A stretch of 64,000 nucleotides of DNA from Isochrysis galbana (taxonomy: Eukaryota; Haptophyta; Isochrysidales; Isochrysidaceae). A model generated the notes under the pieces. The model worked only from the letters and a program-made list of their open reading frames with translations. It made no database searches and was not told where the DNA came from. The stretch covers positions 6,144,148-6,208,147 of the forward strand of contig CM030931.1 in the NCBI GenBank assembly GCA_018136815.1, read 5' to 3'. The translations under genes and the position numbers were made by a program. The stretch's first letter is position 1. Each line of letters begins with the position of its first letter. Shown here in pieces: positions 10,338-20,593 of the stretch.

Positions 10338-12818
10338 CAATCGACGAGGCTACCATTGATGAAGATGAGCCAACCGCTCGTCGAACGTACCACGTCCCAC
10401 GGGGTGCCGGTCACGTAACCGACACAAAAACAAAACCCCAACAAGAACAAATGCTTTGCACACCACCTAGCCATAGCTAGGCCTTGGGTTCACGACGCAC
10501 ATTAAGCCTTGCATGAAGCCTTGTATGAAGCCTTGCGCTTCTCACCCCCCCTTGACCTGATCCCCCGGAGAAGGGCAACAAATGAGGGATTCGCAAGGCA
10601 GCAAGATCTCAGTTCTTGGCGGACACGCAAGGGTTCTTCATCGTGAAGCGCTTGCACTCGGACAATGAGCCCGTGCTCAAGAGCGACAAGGTGCAAGAGA
10701 TTTGCGATAGCAACTTGATCCGCAAGCAAGAGAGCAACCCGTACGAGCCGTGGGGCAACCCTGCGGAAATCGCGGTCAAGTTGCTCGAGCGCACCATGCG
10801 TCCATTGCTCCTGGGGTGCAATGCCCCCCAAGAGTATTGGGAGTTTGCGCTCTATCCCGCGATGTGAGAAGCGCAAGGCTTCATACAAGGCTTCATGCAA
10901 GGCTTAATGTGCGTCGTGAACCCAAGGCCTAGCTATGGCTAGGTGGTGTGCAAAGCATTTGTTCTTGTTGGGGTTTTGTTTTTGTGTCGGTTACGTGACC
11001 GGCGGTTGAGTCGGTTACGGCGGTTGAGTCGGTTACGGCGGTTGAGTGCGGTTGAGTCGGTTACGGCGGTTGAGTCGTTTGAACGGACACCGGACCGTGC
11101 AAGGGTAGAGACCCCTAAGAGACAAGTAACAAGACAGCTTTCGCCACTCATCTGGTACCCCCGCCGAGAGACAAAGAGACATGGACAAGAACAATGACAA
11201 GATCTTCTTCTACAACAAGGATGGTGCTGAATGGAGAGCATTCAGGCCCAAGTTGCTCGCGATGGCCGGCAAGAACGGTTCCTGAGCATGCTCAAGGTGT
11301 TCGGTTGCAAGGCCATCGTGCAGAAGCCCAAGGCGTACCGCGACAACAACTTGTCGGAGCAAGCACAAGAGTGCATCTACTTGGGCCCGGCACGCTACCA
11401 CACGGGCAACATTTTCATGTCCCTCGAGACGGGCAAGGTGTTTGTGAGCGGTGTGCACGCCACCTTCATGGAGACCGAGTTCCCGTGGAAAACCACGAGG
11501 GGGGGTGAGATCCCCATTGACAAGACCGACCAATACGGCAAGATGCATGGCTCAATCTACGCGTTTGGCATCCCGGAGGACCACGAGGATCCGGACTACA
11601 CGCCCTCGGAGCATTCCTACTCGGGCCCCATCACGGAGGTGGAAGAGGATGCTAGCGACAACGCCTCTGACAGCACGTCGCCTATCCGAGCTCCTCAACG
11701 GCATCGCCGCATCATCGAGTCCGACGAAGAGGATGACGACACGCTTACGCCAAGTGGCGCCCATGGTGCCACGGTTCTTGAGGTAGAGAAGGCAATGCAG
11801 CGCCGCCTGCCAAAGGTTCACGGTGGGGAACGACATCGCGCGGCAAAGTTGGCCCACCGTGTACGAGATGTCGGGGTTGCTCACCACGGCGGCGTAGAGG
11901 AGACTACCGACAAGGCCGCGGTACTTGGTGCCAAACTTGGGATCGAGCTCCGTCTTGATCCGCTCTTTCTCGTCTTGCGCCTCGATGACGTCCTTGCCGA
12001 GGTACGAGTTGCATGGCGTGTCGACGGTGTTGCGCAACGTGTCCTCGTACTCGGTCATCTCTTCGAGGTGCGCGCCCACCAACTTGTTGATGTAGTATCT
12101 TGCCGTATTGGTCGGTCTTGTCAATGGGGATCTCACCCCCCCTCGTGGTTTTCCACGGGAACTCGGACTCCATGAAGGTGGCGTGCACACCGCTCACAAA
12201 CACCTTGCCCGTCTCGAGCGACATGAAGATGTTGCCCGTGTGGTAGCGTGCCGGGCCCAAGTAGATGCACTCTTGTGCTTGCTCCGACAAGTTGTTGTCG
12301 CGGTACGCCTTGGGCTTCTGCACGATGGCCTTGCAACCGAACACCTTGAGCATGCTCAGGTTGACCGTGTGGCGGATGCCGGCACGCACTAGAGGAGGAG
12401 CAGTGTCTTTGGCGCCGGGGATGCGGTTGATGATCACCATCGCGGGATAGAGCGCAAACTCCCAATACTCTTGGGGGGCATTGCACCCCAGGAGCAATGG
12501 ACGCATGGTGCGCTCGAGCAACTTGACCGCGATTTCCGCAGGGTTGCCCCACGGCTCGTACGGGTTGCTCTCTTGCTTGCGGATCAAGTTGCTATCGCAA
12601 ATCTCTTGCACCTTGTCGCTCTTGAGCACGGGCTCATTGTCCGAGTGCAAGCGCTTCACGATGAAGAACCCTTGCGTGTCCGCCAAGAAGCGCTGCAACA
12701 TCGTTGGATGCTCCGACTTGAAGCGCATGGGATACGCAAACACGAGGCCGGAGAAGACGTCGTAGAACACGTCCACGTACTTGTAGCCCGTGAGCACGCT
12801 GCGGCAAGGCATAGTGAG
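10338..12818. mobile_element. scrambled copia fragments, left part of the nest
   Basis: All pieces match the intact element at 12819-17948. In order: RNase H piece (-, 10338-10404); partial LTR (-, 10405-10544); 3' leader with polypurine tract (-, 10545-10613); integrase piece (+, 10614-10864); a complete LTR (+, 10865-11146); primer-site leader and gag start (+, 11147-11278); integrase piece (+, 11279-11756); RT/RNase H piece (-, 11757-12097); integrase piece (-, 12098-12818). Orientation flips at 10613/10614 and 11756/11757. The last two pieces are one older internally deleted copy that continues at 17949 across the younger insertion. No piece is an intact gene. Confidence 0.85.
10865..11146 (+). 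repeat. copia family 1 LTR, plus orientation
   Basis: 282 bp from TGAGAAGCGC to CTTTCGCCA. It is followed by CTCATC, the TGGTACCCCCGCC primer site and the gag start, so it is a 5' LTR. It is about 28 bp longer than the intact element's LTRs because its internal GTTGAGTCGGTTACGGCG-type array has extra units. On its left it abuts internal integrase sequence exactly at the LTR end. Confidence 0.85.
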
Positions 12819-13072
12819 TGGCGAAAGCTTTCTTGTTACTTGTCTCTTAGGGGTCTCTACCCTTGCACGGTCCGTTGTCCGTTCAAACGACTCAACCGCC
12901 GTAACCGACTCAACCGCCGTAACCGACTCAACCGCCGGTCACGTAACCGACACAAAAACAAAACCCCAACAAGAACAAATGCTTTGCACACCACCTAGCC
13001 ATAGCTAGGCCTTGGGTTCACGACGCACATTAAGCCTTGCATGAAGCCTTGTATGAAGCCTTGCGCTTCTCA
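12819..13072 (-). repeat. 3' LTR of intact copia element
   Basis: 254 bp with TG..CA ends. It contains three tandem ~18-bp GACTCAACCGCCGTAACC-type units near 12893-12946, the palindrome CTAGCCATAGCTAG near 12996-13009, and a GCTTCATACAAGGCTTCATG direct repeat at the U3 end. It is preceded, on the element's strand, by the AAGGGGGGG polypurine tract. Confidence 0.92.
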
Positions 13073-13081
13073 CCCCCCCTT
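13073..13081 (-). promoter_or_regulatory. polypurine tract
   Basis: AAGGGGGGG on the element strand, directly before the 3' LTR's TGAGAAG. It is the plus-strand primer for cDNA synthesis and fixes the element's orientation and LTR boundary. Confidence 0.85.
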
Positions 13082-13136
13082 GACCTGATCCCCCGGAGAA
13101 GGGCAACAAATGAGGGATTCGCAAGGCAGCAAGATC

Positions 13137-16100
13137 TCAGATGCGAACCATGATCAGCCCACGGAACTTGGTGAACTTGTTCGCCGCTAAGGGCTTCGTC
13201 ATCATGTCGGCCACATTGAGCTCGGTCTGAACGTGGTAGACACGTAACACATTCTTCTGCGTGAGCTCACGCACGTAGAGCTCACGACGATGGATGTGAC
13301 GGGCCAAACCCTTCATGATGGGATTGTCCGCGAGTGCCTTTGCACCCTTGCTGTCGGACAAGAGCGGGCTTGGTTCCGCTTGCTTCCAACCGAGATCCGC
13401 GAGCGTGTTGCGGAAGTTCTCGATACGCTGCGAAGCGAGGGAGGCCGCCATCGTTTCCGCTTCGTTGGCCGACAAGGAAATGCTGTTTTGGCGCTTGCTG
13501 CCCCAATCGACGAGGCTGCCATTGATGAAGATGAGCCAGCCGCTCGTCGAACGTACTACGTCCCACGATGCGTCGACCATGCCGCGTACCATGCCTTCAC
13601 CTTGACGAAAGAGGCCGATGATGGGGCTATCGCCATTGTTCTTGTAGTACTTGAGGCCCATGGTGCCACGGTTCTTGAGGTAGAGAAGGCAATGCAGCGC
13701 CGCGTGCCAAAGGTTCACGGTGGGGAACGACATCGCGCGGCAAAGTTGGCCCACCGTGTACGAGATATCGGGGTTGCTCACCACGGCGGCGTAGAGGAGA
13801 CTACCGACGAGGCCGCGGTACTTGGTGCCAAACTTGGGATCGAGCTCCGCCTTGATCCGCTCTTTCTCGTCTTGCGCCTCGATGACGTCCTTGCCGAGGT
13901 ACGAGTTGCATGGCGTGTCGACGGTGTTGCGCAGCGTGTCCTCGTACTTGGTCATCTCTTCGAGGTGCGCGCCCACCAACTTGTTGATGTAGTCTCCTTG
14001 GTGAAGAATGATTCCATCACTCACTTCCTTGAGTTGGGCTCCAAGTACTTCATCGAGACCTTCATGCCAAGTGAGCTTAAAGCCATCCTTCTCCATGGCC
14101 TCAAACACCTTGCGCACGAGCTTCATGTCATTGGAGCCCCACGGCATGTCGTCCACGTACGTGGCCATGACCATGAAGGAATCCTCATCACGGAGCACGT
14201 AGAGGCATGGCTCGCTGAACGCCACGATGAAGCCAAATGCCTCAAGCCACATGGACAACTTGAGCCACCAATTGCGGCCGGATTGCACCAAGCCATAGAG
14301 CGATTGTCCCAAGAGGGCCGCTAGCTCTTGTCCGTGTTCATCGTACTTGCGGTAGTTCTTGGGCATGCGTACCCAAACGCGCTCGTTGGGGGGCAACTCG
14401 CTCTGCGTGTACGCGGAGATGGCATCGGCGGCGCCCTTGTACGTGCACATGATGACGGAGATGACGCAGAACAGTCGAAAGCCGCCATGGGAGATGGTTG
14501 GCGAGTACGAGAGGTCAAAGTCAATGCCCGGGACTTGGCGGAAGCCTTGCACGTACATGCGCGACTTGCGGATGCCGTCGCGCTTGTAGCGGAGGGTCTC
14601 ACCTAGTGGGATGGCGCGTCCCACTTCCTTGATTGGCTTCTCGTCGATGAAGGTCTTGTTGGTCACCAAGGTGTTGTACTCCTTCATGCGCGCCTCCTCC
14701 CACAAGTCTTGTTCATCTTGTGGTAGGTACTTGAGTTGGTGCGGCTTAAAGGGCTTTGGGAAGCCGATGTAGATGGCGTCGTCGCACACCTCAGTCGCCA
14801 TCAAGATCTTGTGGCACATCGACGCCGAGTACTCGCTTGCACTCTCGTCGCCAAAGACAGTGTTGTCGTTGCCCAAGGTGGAGTAGTCCATCACCGTGTA
14901 CGGGAGCTCCTCTCCCGCGATGCGGCTTGAGCGGCGTGGTGCGGTGTCCTCCTTGCCATCTTCCGACTCGAATGGCCCGCGTTGCACTTCGCCACTTGGC
15001 GTAAGCGTATCGTTATCCTCCTCATCGGACTCGATGATGCGGCGGTGACGTTGAGGAGCTCGGATAGGCGACGTGGTGTCGGAGGCATTGTCGCTATTGT
15101 CCTCTTCCACCTCCGTGATGGGGCCCGAGTAGGAATGCTCCGAGGGCGTGTAGTCCGGATCCTCGTGGTCCTCCGGGATGCCAAACGCGTAGATTGAGCC
15201 ATGCATCTTGCCGTATTGGTCGGTCTTGTCAATGGGGATCTCACCCCCCCTCGTGGTTTTCCACGGGAACTCGGACTCCATGAAGGTGGCGTGCACACCG
15301 CTCACAAACACCTTGCCCGTCTCGAGCGACATGAAGATGTTGCCCGTGTGGTAGCGTGCCGGGCCCAAGTAGATGCACTCTTGTGCTTGCTCCGACAAGT
15401 TGTTGTCGCGGTACGCCTTGGGCTTCTGCACGATGGCCTTGCAACCGAACACCTTGAGCATGCTCAGGTTGACCGTGTGGCGGATGCCGGCACGCACTAG
15501 AGGAGGAGCAGTGTCTTTGGCGCCGGGGATGCGGTTGATGATCACCATCGCGGGATAGAGCGCAAACTCCCAATACTCTTGGGGGGCATTGCACCCCAGG
15601 AGCAATGGACGCATGGTGCGCTCGAGCAACTTGACCGCGATTTCCGCAGGGTTGCCCCACGGCTCGTACGGGTTGCTCTCTTGCTTGCGGATCAAGTTGC
15701 TATCGCAAATCTCTTGCACCTTGTCGCTCTTGAGCACGGGCTCATTGTCCGAGTGCAAGCGCTTCACGATGAAGAACCCTTGCGTGTCCGCCAAGAAGCG
15801 CTGCAACATCGTTGGATGCTCCGACTTGAAGCGCATGGGATACGCGAACACGAGGCCGGAGAAGACGTCGTAGAACACGTCCACGTACTTGTAGCCCGTG
15901 AGCACGCTGCGGCAAGGCATAGTGAGGATGTCGTTGGTGATGACGTCCCCAACGGCGCTTGTCATCCATGGTCCTCCTCCTCCGCCTCCGGGTCGACGTT
16001 GCGCATTGGCCTTGAGCGCGACCTCGTTGACGTCTTCCGCCTTCCTTGCTTGAAGGCGCTTGAGGTTGGCGGGCACGTCGACGGAGTAGTCCGGCAGGCG

Positions 16101-17660
16101 GCGGAGGCGATCATCGCTAGGCGATCCAAGTCGCGCGCGCCAAATCTCCTTTGCCTCCTCATGCGTGGCGTGCATGTCCTTGTGCTTGTCGGTGGTGTAC
16201 GGTCCAAGCGAGTACGCCTTGGTCGTCTCGCCCTTGGGGATGGGCCGTACATCCACATAGAAGCCTTGGGAGTCGTCACCCATGGTGAAAGGCATGAATG
16301 CACCTCCCGGAAGTTCAAAGCCATTCACCTTGCCCATGATGCACTTCATATCATCATTGCGTGAGCACGCCTTGTGGGTGGAGAGCATGTTGCGTTTGAA
16401 TGGACCAAATGATGCGTCGGGCTTCTCGACCACATGCCATCCAAGGGGTGCACCGGCTTGGGGGCGCACAAGTGCAAGGAACTTGGCGGTGCCGGTGCCC
16501 CAAGTCTTGATTGCCTTGCCACTTGCCACCTCAACCATGTCCGTGCGCGTCTCATCCACGCCGTCCGGGAAGAAGCTGATGTCGTTGAAGTAGTCCGCCC
16601 CGGTGGCGCCCGAGTCGATGAGGATGCGTAAGGCATCATCCTCGGTGTTCTTGGTCGTGGTTGCACAGATCTTGTTGCAGGTGAAGGTGAGGCGTCCACC
16701 ACTTTGCTTGTTTTCCTTCTTCATCTTGGCATCATAGAGGTTGGCCTTGATCTTGGCTTGGAGGCCCTCCGGCACCTTGTCCCAATCGATCAAGTGCGCG
16801 GTGTCGGGGTTGGACCAGCAGATGCCCGTGTGCATGCGGTCGCAGTGGGAGCAAGGCTTCTTGTCCTTGTTGTTGTTGCTCCTACCACCTCCACGCCCAC
16901 CTTGGCCAGCCTTGAAGCCCGCCTCATAGGCCTTCTTGATGGCATCCGTGTCATCCTCGGTCTTGGTCGCTTGCATTGCACGTTGGCCCGGACGCACCGT
17001 GGAGCGCACCGCCTCATGCTTATGGGCGATGGCCGCAGCTTCCACAAGGTTCTTGTGCACCATATCAGGCCTCTTGCGGTGCTCAACTTCCAAGGAGCCC
17101 CATGCCTTGTCCACTTCACGAAGGACTCCTTCTCCACATCCAATGAAGCTCGCTTTCATGTCGAGGCACAACTCGGCGACGGAGACTTCGCGCGCGGTGC
17201 CCTTGAGTCCTTGGAAGATGCCAAACATGTTGTCAAAGCGGTTGGTGACCTCCTCCCTTGAGGGGAACTCCTGGAGGTTGGTCATCTTGAGTGTGTCATA
17301 CTCCATCTTCTTGTCTTCAGCCTTGTCTTCGGTGTTGACCGCCACGTGCAACTCGTCGATGTGTTTGAACGCACGGTGGCCGTCGTACTTCTCTTCCTCC
17401 TCATCCGTGTAGAGCACATCCAAGGTGGCCACAAGCTTGTCATCCTTGATGCACATGATGAGGAGGTCATATGCCTTGTTGAGTTCCACCTGGGTGGCTT
17501 CCTTGTCCTTGTTGGCGTCATCGACGCTTTCCGTCTTGTTCTTGAGCATCGCACGTCGGCAACCGTTCTTGCCGGCCATCGCGAGCAACTTGGGCCTGAA
17601 TGCTCTCCATTCAGCACCATCCTTGTTGTAGAAGAAGATCTTGTCATTGTTCTTGTCCAT
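13137..17660 (-). CDS. copia Gag-Pol polyprotein
   Basis: 1507 residues in one frame. Gag is ~1-330 with a zinc knuckle at 270-281 (C-x2-C-x3-H-x3-C, CSHCDRMHTGIC). The aspartic protease motif LIDSGATGAD starts at 347. A pre-integrase-like segment (HATHEEAKEIWRARLGS) precedes integrase, whose acidic residues sit in GDVITNDIL and RLHSDNE with a likely third in NPAEIAVK. Reverse transcriptase follows from ~990 with TYVDDMPWGS (YVDD at 1168-1171). The C-terminal RNase H has VDASWDVVRSTSGW and SLSANEAETMAAS. The order protease-integrase-RT-RNase H defines Ty1/copia. It catalyses reverse transcription and genomic insertion of its own RNA. Gag and Pol are fused without a frameshift. All catalytic motifs are present, so the copy may be functional. 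Confidence 0.95.
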   Translation of the reverse strand: MDKNNDKIFFYNKDGAEWRAFRPKLLAMAGKNGCRRAMLKNKTESVDDANKDKEATQVELNKAYDLLIMCIKDDKLVATLDVLYTDEEEEKYDGHRAFKHIDELHVAVNTEDKAEDKKMEYDTLKMTNLQEFPSREEVTNRFDNMFGIFQGLKGTAREVSVAELCLDMKASFIGCGEGVLREVDKAWGSLEVEHRKRPDMVHKNLVEAAAIAHKHEAVRSTVRPGQRAMQATKTEDDTDAIKKAYEAGFKAGQGGRGGGRSNNNKDKKPCSHCDRMHTGICWSNPDTAHLIDWDKVPEGLQAKIKANLYDAKMKKENKQSGGRLTFTCNKICATTTKNTEDDALRILIDSGATGADYFNDISFFPDGVDETRTDMVEVASGKAIKTWGTGTAKFLALVRPQAGAPLGWHVVEKPDASFGPFKRNMLSTHKACSRNDDMKCIMGKVNGFELPGGAFMPFTMGDDSQGFYVDVRPIPKGETTKAYSLGPYTTDKHKDMHATHEEAKEIWRARLGSPSDDRLRRLPDYSVDVPANLKRLQARKAEDVNEVALKANAQRRPGGGGGGPWMTSAVGDVITNDILTMPCRSVLTGYKYVDVFYDVFSGLVFAYPMRFKSEHPTMLQRFLADTQGFFIVKRLHSDNEPVLKSDKVQEICDSNLIRKQESNPYEPWGNPAEIAVKLLERTMRPLLLGCNAPQEYWEFALYPAMVIINRIPGAKDTAPPLVRAGIRHTVNLSMLKVFGCKAIVQKPKAYRDNNLSEQAQECIYLGPARYHTGNIFMSLETGKVFVSGVHATFMESEFPWKTTRGGEIPIDKTDQYGKMHGSIYAFGIPEDHEDPDYTPSEHSYSGPITEVEEDNSDNASDTTSPIRAPQRHRRIIESDEEDNDTLTPSGEVQRGPFESEDGKEDTAPRRSSRIAGEELPYTVMDYSTLGNDNTVFGDESASEYSASMCHKILMATEVCDDAIYIGFPKPFKPHQLKYLPQDEQDLWEEARMKEYNTLVTNKTFIDEKPIKEVGRAIPLGETLRYKRDGIRKSRMYVQGFRQVPGIDFDLSYSPTISHGGFRLFCVISVIMCTYKGAADAISAYTQSELPPNERVWVRMPKNYRKYDEHGQELAALLGQSLYGLVQSGRNWWLKLSMWLEAFGFIVAFSEPCLYVLRDEDSFMVMATYVDDMPWGSNDMKLVRKVFEAMEKDGFKLTWHEGLDEVLGAQLKEVSDGIILHQGDYINKLVGAHLEEMTKYEDTLRNTVDTPCNSYLGKDVIEAQDEKERIKAELDPKFGTKYRGLVGSLLYAAVVSNPDISYTVGQLCRAMSFPTVNLWHAALHCLLYLKNRGTMGLKYYKNNGDSPIIGLFRQGEGMVRGMVDASWDVVRSTSGWLIFINGSLVDWGSKRQNSISLSANEAETMAASLASQRIENFRNTLADLGWKQAEPSPLLSDSKGAKALADNPIMKGLARHIHRRELYVRELTQKNVLRVYHVQTELNVADMMTKPLAANKFTKFRGLIMVRI

Positions 17661-17672
17661 GTCTCTTTGTCT

Positions 17673-17688
17673 CTCGGCGGGGGTACCA
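17673..17688 (-). promoter_or_regulatory. primer-binding site
   Basis: TGGTACCCCCGCCGAG on the element strand, six bases after the 5' LTR. It begins with TGG as needed to pair with a tRNA 3' CCA. Which tRNA is used cannot be decided here. Confidence 0.65.
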
Positions 17689-17694
17689 GATGAG

Positions 17695-17948
17695 TGGCGA
17701 AAGCTTTCTTGTTACTTGTCTCTTAGGGGTCTCTACCCTTGCACGGTCCGTTGTCCGTTCAAACGACTCAACCGCCGTAACCGACTCAACCGCCGTAACC
17801 GACTCAACCGCCGGTCACGTAACCGACACAAAAACAAAACCCCAACAAGAACAAATGCTTTGCACACCACCTAGCCATAGCTAGGCCTTGGGTTCACGAC
17901 GCACATTAAGCCTTGCATGAAGCCTTGTATGAAGCCTTGCGCTTCTCA
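17695..17948 (-). repeat. 5' LTR of intact copia element
   Basis: Appears identical to 12819-13072 over 254 bp. It should carry the element's promoter; the tandem GACTCAACCGCCGTAACC-type units are the obvious candidate control sites (inference). Confidence 0.92.
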
Positions 17949-20406
17949 CATAGTGAGGATGTCGTTGGTGATAACGTCCCCAACGGCGCTTGTCATCCAT
18001 GGTCCTCCTCCTCCGCCTCCGGGTCGACGTTGCGCATTGGCCTTGAGCGCGACCTCGTTGACGTCTTCCGCCTTCCTTGCTTGAAGGCGCTTGAGGTTGG
18101 CGGGCACGTCGACGGAGTAGTCCGGCAGGCGGCGGAGGCGATCATCGCTAGGCGATCCAAGTCGCGCGCGCCAAATCTCCTTTGCCTCCTCATGCGTGGC
18201 GTGCATGTCCTTGTGCTTGTCGGTGGTGTACGGTCCAAGCGAGTACGCCTTGGTCGTCTCGCCCTTGGGGATGGGCCGTACATCCACATAGAAGCCTTGG
18301 GAGTCGTCACCCATGGTGAAAGGCATGAATGCACCTCCAGGAAGTTCAAAGCCATTCACCTTGCCCATGATGCACTTCATATCATCATTGCGTGAGCACG
18401 CCTTGTGGGTGGAGAGCATGTTGCGTTTGAATGGACCAAATGATGCGTCGGGCTTCTCGACCACATGCCATCCAAGGGGTGCACCGGCTTGGGGGCGCAC
18501 AAGTGCAAGGAACTTGGCGGTGCCGGTGCCCCAAGTCTTGATTGCCTTGCCACTTGCCACCTCAACCATGTCCGTGCGCGTCTCATCCACGCCGTCCGGG
18601 AAGAAGCTGATGTCGTTGAAGTAGTCCGCCCCGGTGGCGCCCGAGTCGATGAGGATGCGTAAGGCATCATCCTCGGTGTTCTTGGTCGTGGTTGCACAGA
18701 TCTTGTTGCAGGTGAAGGTGAGGCGTCCACCACTTTGCTTGTTTTCCTTCTTCATCTTGGCATCATAGAGGTTGGCCTTGATCTTGGCTTGGAGGCCCTC
18801 CGGCACCTTGTCTCTTAGGGGTCTCTACCCTTGCACGGTCCGTTGTCCGTTCAAACGACTCAACCGCCGTAACCGACTCAACCGCCGTAACCGTCTCAAC
18901 CGCCGGTCACGTAACCGACACAAAAACAAAACCCCAACAAGAACAAATGCTTTGCACACCACCTAGCCATAGCTAGGCCTTGGGTTCACGACGCACATTA
19001 GGCCTTGCATGAAGCCTTGTATGAAGCCTTGCGCTTCTCAAAGCCATTCACCTTGCCCATGATGCACTTCATATCATCATTGCGTGAGCACGCCTTGTGG
19101 GTGGAGAGCATGTTGCGTTTGAATGGACCAAATGATGCGTCGGGCTTCTCGACCACATGCCATCCAAGGGGTGCACCGGCTTGGGGGCGCACAAGTGCAA
19201 GGAACTTGGCGGTGCCGGTGCCCCAAGTCTTGATTGCCTTGCCACTTGCCACCTCAACCATGTCCGTGCGCGTCTCATCCACGCCATCCGGAAAGAAGCT
19301 GATGTCGTTGAAGTAGTCCGCCCCGGTTGCGCCCGAGTCGATGAGGATACGTAATGCATCATCTTGGGTGTTCTTGGTCGTGGTTGCACATATCTTGTTG
19401 CAGGTGAAGGTGAGGCGTCCACCACTTTGCTTGTTTTCCTTCTTCATCTTGGCATCGTAGAGGTTGGCCTTGATCTTGGCTTGGAGGCCCTCCGGCACCT
19501 TGTCCCAATCGATCAAGTGCGCGGTGTCGGGGTTGGACCACTTGAGCGCGACCTCGTTGACGTCTTCCGCCTTCCTTGCTTGAATGCGCTTGAGGTTGGC
19601 GGGCACGTCGACGGAGTAGTCCGGCAGGCGGCGGAGGCGATCATCGCTAGGCGATCCAAGTCGCGCGCGCCAAATCTCCTTTGCCTCCTCATGCGTGGCG
19701 TGCATGTCCTTGTGCTTGTCGGTGGTGTACGGTCCAAGCGAGTACGCCTTGGTCGTCTCGCCCTTGGGGATGGGCCGTACATCCACATAGAAGCCTTGGG
19801 TGAGAAGCGCAAGGCTTCATACAAGGCTTCATGCAAGGCTTAATGTGCGTCGTGAACCCAAGGCCTAGCTATGGCTAGGTGGTGTGCAAAGCATTTGTTC
19901 TTGTTGGGGTTTTGTTTTTGTGTCGGTTACGTGACCGGCGGTTGAGTCGGTTACGGCACCTCTCGTACTCTACCACCCGCCGCGCCTACCGCCGGCATGC
20001 ATCCTTCCTCATTGCCCTCAGGCCCTATGGGCCATCCTAATTCGTCACACCGCGCACTTGATCGATTGGGACAAGGTGCCGGAGGGCCTCCAAGCCAAGA
20101 TCAAGGCCAACCTCTATGATGCCAAGATGAAGAAGGAAAACAAGCAAAGTGGTGGACGCCTCACCTTCACCTGCAACAAGATCTGTGCAACCACGACCAA
20201 GAACACCGAGGATGATGCCTTACGCATCCTCATCGACTCGGGCGCCACCGGGGCGGACTACTTCAACGACATCAGCTTCTTCCCGGACGGCGTGGATGAG
20301 ACGCGCACGGACATGGTTGAGGTGGCAAGTGGCAAGGCAATCAAGACTTGGGGCACCGGCACCGCCAAGTTCCTTGCACTTGTGCGCCCCCAAGCCGGTG
20401 CACCCC
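17949..20406. mobile_element. scrambled copia fragments, right part of the nest
   Basis: 17949-18806 (-) is protease/pre-integrase sequence of the older copy. It passes into a 5'-clipped LTR (-, 18807-19039) at a CCTTGTC microhomology. 19040-19540 and 19541-19800 (-) are internal pieces in swapped order relative to the intact element. A partial LTR follows in the opposite orientation (+, 19801-19957). 19958-20045 is unrelated DNA. 20046-20406 is another internal piece (+). The two LTRs at 19039 and 19801 present precise TGAGAAGC termini facing each other across 761 bp of internal sequence. Confidence 0.85.
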
Positions 20407-20440
20407 CATGACCCATGAGTGAACCAAGTATAAACTTAGT
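20407..20440 (-). repeat. terminal hairpin remnant of hairpin-headed element
   Basis: CCATGAGTGAACCAAGTATAAACTTAGTT ends like the 5' ends of copies at 40978, 43984 and 51944. The body has been replaced by copia sequence. 20441-20593 has no further feature before the stop codon of the next gene. Confidence 0.55.
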
Positions 20441-20593
20441 TGGTGGTGTGCACTAGCTAGCGCATGCCGCAGGCGCGGCCATAGATGATCAAGAAAATGT
20501 ATTTTTGTCATAGCATGATCATTATTGGCGCATTGGCATCCTACAAGACATAATCCGAACATCAAAACAAAGCCTAAGATGATATGGTACCTT

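Larger units (their letters stand above)
12819..17948 (-). mobile_element. intact Ty1/copia retrotransposon
   Basis: A 5130-bp element on the minus strand. The 254-bp LTRs at 17695-17948 (5') and 12819-13072 (3') look identical. They run TGAGAAGC to TTTCGCCA with TG..CA ends. The primer-binding site is at 17673-17688, six bases inside the 5' LTR, and the polypurine tract is at 13073-13081. One uninterrupted gag-pol frame lies between. The element sits inside an older copy of its own family; CATAGTGAG is present on both sides (12810-12818 and 17949-17957), a 9-bp repeat instead of the usual 5 bp. Identical LTRs and an open frame indicate a very recent insertion. Confidence 0.93.

Noticed and set aside
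13290-17880. Many open frames of 60-340 codons on the + strand of the copia nest
   Set aside because: They are antisense shadows of gag-pol and its fragments; none shows a domain of its own.
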